Below, in pieces: positions 1 through 8,776 of a DNA stretch of 14,460 nt (the first letter of the stretch is position 1; each line of letters opens with the position of its first letter). The stretch spans positions 1 through 14,460 of the forward strand of contig JABCPU010001157.1 in NCBI GenBank assembly GCA_016800925.1, written 5' to 3'. Position numbers and translations under genes: made by a program. The stretch is from Suillus spraguei. Its lineage: Eukaryota; Basidiomycota; Agaricomycetes; Boletales; Suillaceae. The notes under the pieces were generated by a model, which saw only the letters and a list, made by a program, of their open reading frames with translations, was not told the DNA's origin and ran no database searches.

Positions 1-928
1 TATCTCTCGGATGCGAACGATTTCCTTGCCAATAAATTCCTCCTGCAATCACTGTGAACATGACAATAAACGTAGCACCGTGATTACTTCACCATTGTCC
101 AGTTTGGTCGGCATTGGCATATATTCAACACAAATCGACCAATGAGCTGCCTTCCCTGCGGTGAATGTGTCACCTCTGGATGGAACTGAATGCCATAAAT
201 CGACTTGGAGTTATGTGCGATGGCGGCATAGGGAGCGGTGTTCGTCCGTCAGATGACATGGAAGTCAGGAGGCATAACAGACAGTTGATCTCCGTGTGAC
301 ATCCAGACCTTATCGCAAGTCAACTTGGCTTATGACAGACGAAACGAAAAACACGCACTTGCATCTGATCGCCGAGTCTTCGAACAGGGCATCGACGGAG
401 TTTCCAGATCCACTGGACCTGCTAATCTGAACCTCTGCAAGCCCGTATTAGCGATGATCGCATTTTGCTACCTGTCCCTTATAATTACAGCAGAGCTCCT
501 GGATCCTGCGTGAGTTAGTGTCCACCATGATGCTCGAGAAAACCAGACCTGGAGGCCATAACGGATACCAAGGATAGGAACACCCAGAGTGTAGATACCA
601 GGGTCCGCGTGAGCTGCATCGTCGTCGTACACAGAGTATGGAGATCCGGAAAGGATGATCCCTGGAATTTTGCGTCAGAAACGCATTTCCCGCTGCATCA
701 CACGAGCGAACCTTTGGGTTTGAACTTGAGATCTGCTAGCTTCGATGTACACGGCATAAGTTCAGCATATACGTTCAATTCACGACATCTTCTTGTTATG
801 AGATGACTGTACTAAACCGACACTGATGATCAATATATGAGACGATGTGAGCTAGAACACAAATCCCGAACCTGGGAACCAAAGTCAAGAATAAGGATGG
901 TATCGAACTGATCGTGTATTTCGGCCAT
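1..928 (-). pseudogene. GMP synthase (glutamine-hydrolysing), 5' part, inactivated copy
   Basis: GMP synthase makes GMP from XMP using glutamine in cytosolic purine synthesis. Reading the minus strand, I can place six exons: 872-928 (begins MAEIHDQFDTILILDFGSQ), 712-811, 549-661, 359-498, 93-308 and 1-42 (cut by the window edge). Introns are 50-60 bp with GT-AG ends. The glutamine amidotransferase domain is clear: the LDFGSQ start, [14 protein letters not shown], and the FHPEV histidine and glutamate. The nucleophile motif that should read GICYG reads GIRYG (codon at 561-563), so the catalytic cysteine is gone. There are in-frame stops at 448-450 (TAA) and 249-251 (TGA), and a likely 1-nt loss near the end of exon 4. 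The start is supported by an aligned N-terminus and a caaaATGG context. The synthetase domain would lie beyond the left edge. Identity is sure by eye; non-function is inferred from the lesions. Confidence 0.9.
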
Positions 929-1218
929 TTTGTATGATTGAGGACTCTCAAGGTGGACTTGACTGAAGAAGACCGTCGAAATCTTTTGCTGATAAGTTTG
1001 ATGATCTGAGTTCAATAAAAAATTAAGCACCCTTGGGAAATCTTGCATCTCAACACTGATATTAACGAAAACATTCCCTGAATAGTTTCCTTGAAATTTA
1101 CTTCAAAACGGTAACTTGCGTAGAATACCATCACGAAAGTGGGAGTTAATAAAAGTAAATTCCCCTGCTCCTTGTAAAGCACTAGACAAGTGTTCACTTC
1201 ACCGAGTATGACACGCTA
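929..1218. other. 5' flank of the GMP synthase copy; no gene recognised
   Basis: This stretch is upstream of the minus-strand GMP synthase start. It is A/T-rich, and open frames in it give no recognisable protein. It may hold the copied promoter and leader of that gene, because the coding similarity begins at the initiator ATG and is not cut at an internal point. I cannot pick out a TATA box or initiator with confidence. Confidence 0.35.
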
Positions 1219-1644
1219 TCAATGCATCGTGTGCACGCGCTCCTGGAAAGCAATAGAGGTCATACGGGTTGCTGCGTCGGAGACGGCCACAAGCTTAGCG
1301 TGATATTCTCGAACATTAAAGATTCGGCGGGGTCCCAGCACAACCATCTGCATGACGTGCAAAACTGCGAGACACAGTGTGAGGACCTCAAACACGGTGC
1401 CGAGCATCCAAGTAATAGAACCCAGAAGTTGAACATCTTCCACATGAGCACTGATAGGCGTCGGAGAGAACGAGTTCTCCTGGTATTCATCAATGAGATG
1501 AATATTAACAATTATGTAGGCGTGCCTCCTGAAGCACGCATCATTAACATTATGGTTGCCACTGTCGAAAATGTTGACAGCCAGGAAAGTCTTTAAGTGA
1601 CAATAAGAAATATCAGCATCTCTTCGGTCTGCATTGGCGGTCAA
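1219..1644 (-). pseudogene. possible membrane-protein fragment, unidentified
   Basis: The minus strand is open for 141 codons. A hydrophobic segment (GSITWMLGTVFEVLTLCLAV, encoded around 1360-1425) resembles one transmembrane helix of fungal multi-pass proteins of the DUF6533 kind. A second hydrophobic stretch (STFSTVATIMLMMRAS) appears in another frame upstream. The rest does not look like a known family, and the two hydrophobic pieces need a frame change or intron to be joined. The opposite strand is also open for 124 codons, so the frame could be chance. Treat as a weak candidate only. Confidence 0.22.
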
Positions 1645-2866
1645 GGTAGTCTGCTAGGACGCAATGACATGAAAGTAAAAACAAAAAAATGACTCAGGAT
1701 AGATCTCTGAGAGACACTTCCACAAGCCAGGTCAAGATGGTCCGCTAGGACGCATTGACATCGAAGTAAACACAAAAAAATGACTCAGGATAGATCTCTG
1801 AGAGACGCTTCCACAAGCCGGGTCAAGATGGTCCGCTAGGACGCATTGACATTGAAGTAAAAACAAAAAAAATGACTCAGGATAGATCTCTGAGAGACAC
1901 TTCCACAAGCCAGGTCAAGGTGGTCCGCTAGGACGCACTGACATCGAAGTAAACACAAAAAAATGACTCAGGATAGATCTCTGAGAGACGCTTCCACAAG
2001 CCGGGTCAAGATGGTCCGCTAGGACGCATTGACATTGAAGTAAAAACAAAAAAATGACTCAGGATAGATCTCTGAGAGACGCTTCCACAAGCCGGGTCAA
2101 GGTGGTCCGCTAGGACGCACTGACATCGAAGTAAAAACAAAAAAATGACTCAGGATAGATCTCTGAGAGACGCTTCCACAAGCCGGGTCAAGATGGTCTG
2201 CTAGGACGCATTGACATCGAAGTAAAAACAAAAAAATGACTCAGGATAGATCTCTGAGAGACGCTTCCACAAGCCGGGTCAAGGTGGTCCGCTAGGACGC
2301 ATTGACATTGAAGTAAAAACAAAAAAAATGACTCAGGATAGATCTCTGAGAGACGCTTCCACAAGCCGGGTCAAGGTGGTCCGCTAGGACGCACTGACAT
2401 CGAAGTAAAAACAAAAAAATGACTCAGGATAGATCTCTGAGAGACGCTTCCACAAGCCGGGTCAAGATGGTCCGCTAGGACGCATTGACATTGAAGTAAA
2501 CACAAAAAAAATGACTCAGGATAGATCTCTGAGAGACGCTTCCACAAGCCGGGTCAAGGTGGTCCGCTAGGACGCACTGACATCGAAGTAAAAACAAAAA
2601 AAATGACTCAGGATAGATCTCTGAGAGACGCTTCCACAAGCCGGGTCAAGATGGTCCGCTAGGACGCATTGACATTGAAGTAAAAACAAAAAAAATGACT
2701 CAGGATAGATCTCTGAGAGACGCTTCCACAAGCCGGGTCAAGATGGTCCGCTAGGACGCATTGACATTGAAGTAAAAACAAAAAAAAAATGACTCAGGAT
2801 AGATCTCTGAGAGACGCTTCCACAAGCCGGGTCAAGGTGGTCCGCTAGGACGCACTGACATGAAAG
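1639..2866. repeat. minisatellite, 13 units of 91-94 bp with TGACTCA site and A-tract
   Basis: A near-perfect head-to-tail array. The motif ATGACTCAGG starts at 1689, 1780, 1872, 1963, 2054, 2145, 2236, 2328, 2419, 2511, 2603, 2695 and 2789, giving periods of 91-94 bp. Length differences come mainly from an A-tract of 7-9 bases just before each ATGACTCAGG. Each unit holds TGACTCA, the small inverted repeat TCTCTGAGAGA, a BglII hexamer AGATCT, and a CCGCTAGGACGCA block. Variable sites fall mainly into two linked types: (A) GGTGG with CACTGACATCG and (B) GATGG with CATTGACATTG; these alternate over part of the array. A truncated unit lies at each edge, and both edge units share GACATGAAAG where internal units have GACATCGAAG or GACATTGAAG. 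No long open frame crosses the array. Confidence 0.97.
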
Positions 2867-2939
2867 AATATGGGTGTGATCAAAGGAAGATGACAACAGT
2901 CGTTCAAACAAGTTGAACCTGACATAGTGGAATTTAAAA

Positions 2940-4145
2940 CTCCGATTCAATTCGGCTACTTTCGGTTGTACTCAGGAAAGCAAAAAAAATAAAACCCAAT
3001 CTGCTCTTTCTTCTGGAACCCGTAAGGTATTCAAAAAATTTTGTGCCAAGGTCTACGGCCAATCGGGACGGAAACGCCTCATTATGCTGGAACATAAAGA
3101 TGATTTTCTGGAGATTGCTCACATCGTTCAACACAAGAGCCAATTCAATGAGGTAAGCAGTCTGCAAGTTATGGGATGTGCAATGCTTATGTTTTTTTAG
3201 TTCACCCTCTATGAATATTACCTTCACATAGAATATACAAAATTTCAGGTTGATAGTAGATTAAATTTGTTTTGTTGTACGCCACATTGTATCTTCTGCG
3301 AGCTTCAAATGCTGATGTTAGTCCGCAGTAACTGGTGATTGGCATAAATCTTTCGATAGGAACTACTGGTTTCTTTTACCGGATATTCACGCGCTGCAAG
3401 ACGTATATGATTATGTCAAGACAGTTATTGCATGGAGGAAAAGTATGTCATCTGGTGAGGCCCCTCTATCTTTGCAACAAAAGATAGGTTTCTCATAGTA
3501 TTGCCAACCACTGAAATACTCACTTTCATGCAGTGGAAATTCCGAAGGTTGAGGCAATATACCGTGGTGGCCAACTACCCCGCAACAACGCTTACGAGGC
3601 AAGAGCAAGAGCAATCAGCAATAACTTATCCATATCCTTACTCTGATCTTCCGCCCCTTCTATCTCATATCACGCCTCCGTTTGTTGTCATAAACGCTGG
3701 GCCAAAGTGCGACTGAGATCAAATTGGTCGGCTTGTTCTGGAACGCTACCCACAACCGACGGACGAGTCTCGAGAATTTCAACAGCGACTTATGCTGTTG
3801 TGTGATACTTGGGATCTTTTTCATGGTAAGAGAAAGAGGGAACAGGCCGACTCAGGTCCAATACCCACACGTACCACGAGATCCAAAACACGTACGCACT
3901 GAACTCTCCCAACAACCCAGTTCTGTGACAATGCACATTTACTAGGGAATCTCGAACGCACACTGTCACCCCGCACAAATGGACTCGGAGGTTCTCTCAC
4001 TCGCCAAGCCCTCTTACATCTCTCGAAACGACCCAAGACTAAGTTAGATGATCATGAAGGCATCTGGTCTACAGATGCAATCACACTTTGGGCTAAAAAT
4101 TCTTCCAGGGCCTCATCTTTACTAGATGCTGATGCTCGTAAATAA
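2940..4145 (+). pseudogene. decayed multi-exon gene of unknown family
   Basis: Three well-formed coding stretches follow one another on the plus strand. The first (about 2942-3152) reads ...KVFKKFCAKVYGQSG... and ends at a good donor, GAG|GTAAGC. The second (about 3329-3454) contains GDWHKSFDRNYWFLLPDIHA and ends at CTG|GTGAGG. The third begins after CATGCAG at 3534 with EIPKVEAIYRGGQLPRNNAY, shifts frame near 3635-3650, and continues with LPPLLSHITPPFVVINAG and RLVLERYPQPTDESREFQQR to a TAA at 4143-4145. The last frame has TGA stops at 3714-3716 and 3900-3902. Codon order, splice borders and length argue for a real ancestral protein of 300 or more residues. I do not recognise the family or function. 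A short extra exon may lie near 3201-3250. Confidence 0.6.
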
Positions 4146-4248
4146 TACTATTTGATTATTGTTTTGGTCTGGTCACATGTACAGTAATCACTTCTTGTCA
4201 GTCAGTTCTCTACCTTCTCATGCAACACGGTCCACCGCGTCTATCAAG

Positions 4249-4305
4249 ATGACAACAGGTCTTACAATTGACCCTGAGGGCTTCCCTAGTGGTTTCATGA
4301 GAAGC
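4249..4305 (+). pseudogene. possible N-terminal exon of an unidentified gene next to the repeat
   Basis: From ATG at 4249 the frame reads MTTGLTIDPEGFPSGFMRS and then runs into the inverted repeat at 4306. The piece recalls the first strand of fungal ricin-B-type lectins (a PSGFF-like motif), but it is far too short to be sure. If real, the element at 4306 inserted into or next to this gene. No continuation was recognised after 7445 or 7802. Confidence 0.12.
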
Positions 4306-4358
4306 TATGTCATACTAGGACGACTACAGAGGCGCGGACGAAAGACCGTACACCATAG
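4306..4358 (+). repeat. left inverted repeat (copy 1)
   Basis: Begins TATGTCATACTAGGACGACT and ends CGTACACCATAG. Its reverse complement matches copies 2 and 3 with a single T/C difference in 51 bases. In plus orientation it extends the upstream open frame as a peptide beginning YVILGRLQ, but the same peptide appears at copy 3 in an unrelated context, so it belongs to the repeat and not to a host gene. Confidence 0.9.
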
Positions 4359-7300
4359 CGTTCCACCTACTTGTCCCCAAGCGTTGTACCAGACATAAAT
4401 GGCACATCCCACACGACATCCATCGACTTTGTATTCAACCCAACGACAACACCCTTTGCAGACAACAGAACTCCACCTGAATCTTGAACCATAGTTACCC
4501 TGTCTCCCAAGGCAAAGCGCTGGTTCTGGAGTCGATAGATAGCGTGTGATGGTTTTAGAACTGCGTGACGAGGGATATTCTTCACAATGGCTTTCTTGAT
4601 TCCAGCTTTGGACCTGTTCTTATTGATGTCATCGGCAACCTGTTCAATTTCTTTGACAGACAGTTTTGAATGAAACGTGACTCGGGATGAACGACGATTC
4701 CATACCTTCGCTAGGCTGTCCGAGAATAGGGAAACTGGCTCAAGATCTCGGACCCCCTTCGATTTGAACCACGACTTTACTTCCTTGACCCCAGCATCAG
4801 CGTGAAAGTCAAAGATGTCCGTAGCGCGAGCCATATCTATCATCCTAGAGATGAGATCAAGGAATTGTCGGGCAAATCCAACAGCTTACCGTCGCCCCCT
4901 TGGTCCAGACAGGACCAACCTTATATTCACGAATGAGGTCAACTGCCTTCTCGCTAAACTCCCAATAACGACCAGCCTTCTGTGAGTAGTCAATAACTTT
5001 CAAGCCCTTGGCCTCAAACTTGATGCTCAGTCCGAGATTGTTCTTTTGATGATCGGAGGGAACCATGAAGCTTGACGTGATTTTGGAGAGCGCTCTGGGT
5101 GACATTCCGATGGTGGAAGCTGCCTTGAACGATGGCAAGTAGTGCTGTGAAATACGACTATCAACAATAATCTTGAACTTGTTATTCTCCGTTTTATCTG
5201 AAAGGAAGAACTACGAGATCATTTAGAAAGATAAATTGTGGTAGGGCATTGTGACATACTGCCAGAACAACAGACAAAGCGCTGTCAGTAGTTGAAGACA
5301 CCTGGGCAGCCACACCATACGCGTGTTCGCCAAGGAAGAAAATGTTCGTTCCGTCAGGAAATTCCTCCGACAGAGGTGGAGCATCCTTCTCGATGAACCT
5401 GGGATCTTCGGATGCAACTTCTGAAATGACCATCTGGACGGCTTGTTCGTAGTCTTTAACCAATGCGCCTGATTCTAAGCGTTTCAAACCTGCACGAATG
5501 TGTAAAGAGCGGACGTCCATAAAGTACCAGCACGCACCTTTTAGCGGACGGATGTGCACCAGTAATCACTCCACATCTCTTCGAATATAGCGTCTCAATC
5601 CGTTCAGCTTTTCCCTTCCAATGGCTCAAGCTCTGGTGGGAATGCGGATTGGAAACAACCTTCGCCAGAGTACCAGGCACGAGTACCAACTTCTCGTACT
5701 TGAACAATGAATCGGACACGGCCGTGACCAGCCCTTCTTGCAAGAAAGGCCAACCGATGAAAGTGCGTTTGCCAACCATTTCCTGGGCGATATCCTCTAC
5801 CTTGCGGTTTTCGTGAGGATTTTGTATGTGAACTGCCATTGACTTGTTGCGGCTTTCGGAACGAACCGTGTACATTGACACCGTGAAAGCCTAGTTGTGC
5901 TGTGTGGGGTAATGTACCCACAAAGGGAATCCAGCGAGAGCTTTTGCACCGAGGCATACACCTTCGCATAGTCCAGGGACGAGATGGAGTCCATCAAGAG
6001 TTGGAAGGTCGAAGGATTCCATCTTACATGTGCAACGATATATAGGAGGGAAGAAATCCGGTAATGATGAAGGATAGACTGTGGACTCTCCAGGACTGAA
6101 GATAAATTTGGTACTGGTTCCAAACCCATTGCGGCGGCGTTCCTCTGGGGTCAACCTATGTTCTCGAGCTGCACACATGGAACGATGACGAACTACAACC
6201 AAAAAGCGGAATTTGCTACTCACATTTCATTGCTCGTAACAGCCGCTGCTCATCAATAAAGGGAATCTTAACGATTGCTTCCCATTCTTGCTTCTTTCCA
6301 TTTAAGTCTTGCTCAAATTCAAGAGGGTCAAAGTCCAATATCGGTGAATTTGGATCGTACATTAGGTCCTATGGTTGATTAGTCTAATGCATGACACAGG
6401 CCACTGAACATACTTGATATACTATCGGAAAATGTTCCATGCTTGCAGACGGGAGGACGCCCATCAGTTGTTCGAAAGGACGGAAAGGTTTACACAGCTC
6501 GAACATGAACGACTTGTCACCAAGGTCGCGTAAATCTTGAAGAAAATGTGAACATAGCACAATGAGGACAGGGAATGTAAAAAGTACCAGATATCCGCGG
6601 GGCGTGATGGTAATTGTAAAACTAGCCCCAGGAGGCGATCCCATTGTAATAGTGATGCATAACCCATTGTAGACCCTCTGCGTAGCGGTATATCGAGTCG
6701 TCCATCTCTTTAGGGTCATCATAGGAGATTCCAAGTTTCTCCTGTCGTGCAACCGGTTGGTCTGACGAACGGTATACAAGGCGGGGACGCACCTTGTAAT
6801 ATCCTCTCTTCCATTCGGACATTTTGTCGTTGATGGATTGTTCACGTCGTGCGTCAAAACCCCCACCTTCTTCATCATCCACCACAGGGGCCTTGTCGAA
6901 TTTCTTTGACACTCGATCTACTGCAGCCCTACCTTCATCATCATCTTCCTCCACATCTTCCTACTCGCTCTCACTATTACTGTCTCCGTTAGCCTGCTCT
7001 GGATCAGTTTCTGCCAAGGGTTCGTCCAAAAATCCTGGGAGCCGCCATGTGACAAAATTTTGATCCTCTTCATCGTACTCATCCCATGTAACCGACAGAT
7101 GCAACTCCTCCGCCAGGGTGCTGATGAACTTCCGTTCCCGAGCGGGAAACGTATTAGGCATTGTCAGGGCCGCAGTACGGTGCTGTGAGGGTTTCCTGGA
7201 GTTTTGCAATACAAACTGCTGTACTTGATCAAAAATGTCTCGTTGAGGGCGCGTAAGAACTAACATGAACTAATTGTTAGTTGTCGACAGGAAGAATGGA

Positions 7301-7389
7301 AAACTGTACCAAGCTTAGCACGCATGCGCGCAAGTTCCATTTCTTCTACGTGTTTGCTCCGCTTTCCTTTGAACCAATTCGAGTCCACA
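4359..7389 (-). pseudogene. XRN1-type 5'-3' exoribonuclease, internal fragment
   Basis: XRN1 is the cytoplasmic exonuclease that degrades decapped mRNA. The minus strand reads through middle and C-terminal XRN1 blocks in order: WFKGKRSKHVEEMELARMR (7310-7389), PQRDIFDQVQQFVL, SVTWDEYDEEDQNFVTWRLP (ending near 7040), YYNGIASWG, FRPFEQLMGVLP, LDFDPLEFE, SFDLPTLDGLHLVPGLC, VGKRTFIGWPFLQEGLVTAV, FFLGEHAYGVAAQVSSTTDS, GMSPRALSKITSSF, and finally RFALGDRVTMVQDSGGVLLS and SMDVVWDVPFMSG. The N-terminal nuclease region (CR1, with the metal-binding acidic residues) and the extreme C-terminus are absent. Introns of about 45-65 bp are kept, for example 7260-7309. Stops include TAG at 6961-6963, where an acidic stretch continues on both sides, and TAG at 6622-6624, where tryptophan is expected. 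There are frameshifts near 5935 and 5865 and a small deletion near 5555. It is clearly not functional as an exonuclease. Confidence 0.92.
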
Positions 7390-7445
7390 TATTCTATGGT
7401 GTACGGTCTTTCGTCCGCGCCCCTGTAGTCGTCCTAGTATGACAT
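7390..7445 (-). repeat. right inverted repeat (copy 2)
   Basis: A 56-bp sequence starting TATTCTATGGTGTACGGTCT and ending CCTAGTATGACAT. It is identical to copy 3 over all 56 bases and inverted relative to copy 1. XRN1 similarity begins directly inside it, at 7389. Confidence 0.92.
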
Positions 7446-7744
7446 GTAGGATCTGTGGATGGCATGTATGATGCTGTCATCGAACGCCTACAACGATGGA
7501 CGGTTCACGAAAGGGACTTGTATACTTAGCAAGCCGTGTGTCTGCTCTCGCCTGTACCTCCACTCCTTTTCGCTCACTCTGGCGCCTTCAGGTGTCGTTC
7601 GCATATGTTCGAGCCACGTCAGCATTTGCTGACGTGCGCTGGGCAGATGCGTTTAGCACTGGAAAAGGGCTTGTACCTTAAGGGAGAAGAGGCTAATATC
7701 GAGGATGGTTGAGATGATATTATATTTTATTAACTTGACCTATG
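7446..7744. other. spacer between repeat copies 2 and 3; no gene recognised
   Basis: About 300 bp lie between the two identical direct repeats. A 61-codon plus-strand frame (7496-7681) has no recognisable features. The main visible structure is a perfect 10-bp inverted repeat with a 2-bp centre at 7615-7636 (CACGTCAGCA, tt, TGCTGACGTG). Confidence 0.5.
7615..7636. repeat. perfect short palindrome
   Basis: Two 10-bp arms, CACGTCAGCA and TGCTGACGTG, flank a TT centre. It could be a hairpin or a paired bZIP-type half-site (TGACGT); neither role is shown by context. Confidence 0.6.
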
Positions 7745-7802
7745 TATTCTATGGTGTACGGTCTTTCGTCCGCGCCCCTGTAGTCGTCCTAGTATGACAT
7801 AG
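7745..7802 (-). repeat. third copy of the ~52-56 bp repeat (direct to copy 2)
   Basis: Positions 7745-7800 are base-for-base identical to 7390-7445. The following AG completes the TA dinucleotide that also precedes copy 1. It could be the true right end of a larger element (4306-7802), the end of a second element, or a solo end. The coding-like Ser/Thr-rich fragment on the minus strand stops at this repeat. Confidence 0.9.
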
Positions 7803-8220
7803 GCAATTGCGTTCAAAAAATGATTTGATGTTGCAGAGGTGGAAGGGGATGTAGATGTAGACTGATAGGATGATGAAGACGATGCAGATAGGATGATGTT
7901 GGGGTGAAGGTGGAGGATGTCACGGTAGGAGAGGACGTTAGAGAGGAAGTGGAAGCTGCTGGCGAGGTGAGACCACCGTAAGTCCAAGCGCCGTACTGCC
8001 TGAGGGAATCTGGAAGGTGAGGGCATCAGTATAGTACACAATGTATAGTTATCTTGAAGCACATTTCTTCGGCCATAGAAACGAATGTGCAAACAAAACC
8101 ACTCACACTTGGACCGTAGTAAGTGAGTGGGAGCTGAAGGGCGGTCTCGCTGGTTACAGTTTGCCCTCCAGCATTTTTGGACACGCATAATTTCCTCCTC
8201 ATGTTAATTTGCATTAAAAA
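7803..8220 (-). pseudogene. Ser/Thr-rich (probably secreted or surface) protein fragment
   Basis: Two exon-like pieces read on the minus strand. The first contains NAGGQTVTSETALQLPLTYY and ends at a GTGAGT donor (8101-8106). The second starts after a TTCCAG acceptor at 8009 and reads SLRQYGAWTYGGLTSPAAST followed by a serine/threonine run. Near 7885 the Ser/Thr-rich reading moves to another frame (SASSSSSYQSTSTSPSTSAT) and ends at the repeat at 7802. Such tails are common in fungal cell-wall and GPI-anchored proteins, but I cannot name the family. The frame change and the abrupt end suggest a broken gene truncated by the repeat. Confidence 0.4.
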
Positions 8221-8280
8221 GGGCGATGGCCTGACGGCCGCCACGTAAGTAGCGACCACACCAGACAAGAATGACGCACC

Positions 8281-8776
8281 TTAATCAAGAGTAGGAGATG
8301 TGTTTTCTTGACATTGGCGTCCACGAACAGGAACCCGAACGCCAATCAAAGAGAGCGCCAACAAAGAGAGCACCGACCAAAGGGCGATGGCCGATTTGTC
8401 TTTGCCTGCAGGGCCAGATATCCGCAGCACGCCTGGAACGTTGTCCCCAGTGCTGCTGACCCAGTCCGTGATCTGGGATAGGATTTCCGTGCGCGTCCCT
8501 TCAAGGCATTCTTTTCTGGCATCTAGTCCTGCGCCATCTGCAATATCATACCGCCGAGGCCCGATTTCTTCTAAAAAGGTGTGAATATATGCCAAGTGAC
8601 GAGGACGTTCGAACACTTACCCATATCATGGACATGTATAGCTATGTCATGGACGGGTATGACTACATCGGAAGCAACCTGGTCCCAGAAGCTTTGCATA
8701 AGCCTATCGAAGACGTCATTGTACTTTTGAATCGTATCTGTTGTTCCCGAGGTGACGTTCTTTCCGAGTCTGCTCC
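8281..8776 (-). pseudogene. NACHT/STAND NLR-like protein, fragment around the P-loop
   Basis: Mushroom-type NLRs are signalling NTPases linked to non-self recognition. Exon 8621-8776 (minus strand) reads FDRLMQSFWDQVASDVVIPV and ends at a GTAAGT donor. The next exon starts at 8537 after a TTGCAG acceptor with DGAGLDARKECLEGTRTEIL, then a linker, then GPAGKDKSAIA. The CLxGTRTEIL block followed by a P-loop about 30 residues later is the usual layout of the N-terminal border of NACHT domains in basidiomycetes. The Walker A consensus GxxGxGKS has lost its inner glycine (G to D, near 8401). After AIA the family reading is lost, so the rest of the NTPase and any repeat domain are missing. A possible further upstream exon (SAKPEPELSGSSREDSH, around 8930-8975) is unproven. 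Confidence 0.72.

Larger units (their letters stand above)
4306..7445. mobile_element. putative Pack-type TIR element carrying an XRN1 fragment
   Basis: A ~52-bp sequence at 4306-4358 is repeated in inverted orientation at 7390-7445, with one mismatch over 51 aligned bases. Between them lies only a decayed XRN1 fragment, which starts and stops within a few bases of the repeats. The outer end reads TGTCATACTAGGACGACTAC. The left copy is preceded by TA, which would suit a Tc1/mariner-like TA target. The right copy at 7445 is followed by G, so the flanks do not give a clean duplication; the third copy at 7745-7802 is followed by AG, giving TA as its boundary dinucleotide. No transposase is seen, so it would be non-autonomous. 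The nature of the repeats as transposon ends is inferred from the layout, not from a known family. Confidence 0.55.

Noticed and set aside
325..806. Plus-strand small ORFs
   Set aside because: They lie opposite the GMP synthase exons and have no features of their own.
1639..2866. CRISPR-like array
   Set aside because: The 91-94 bp units abut directly with no unique spacers, and the surroundings are eukaryotic with spliceosomal introns.
4159..4398. Plus-strand 79-codon ORF crossing the left inverted repeat
   Set aside because: Its second half is the repeat itself and then antisense XRN1; only the first 19 codons from 4249 are kept as a weak candidate.
6824..7063. Plus-strand serine-rich ORF
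   Set aside because: It is the antisense of the acidic EEDDDEG region of the XRN1 fragment; the serine runs are only the complement of GAG/GAT codons.
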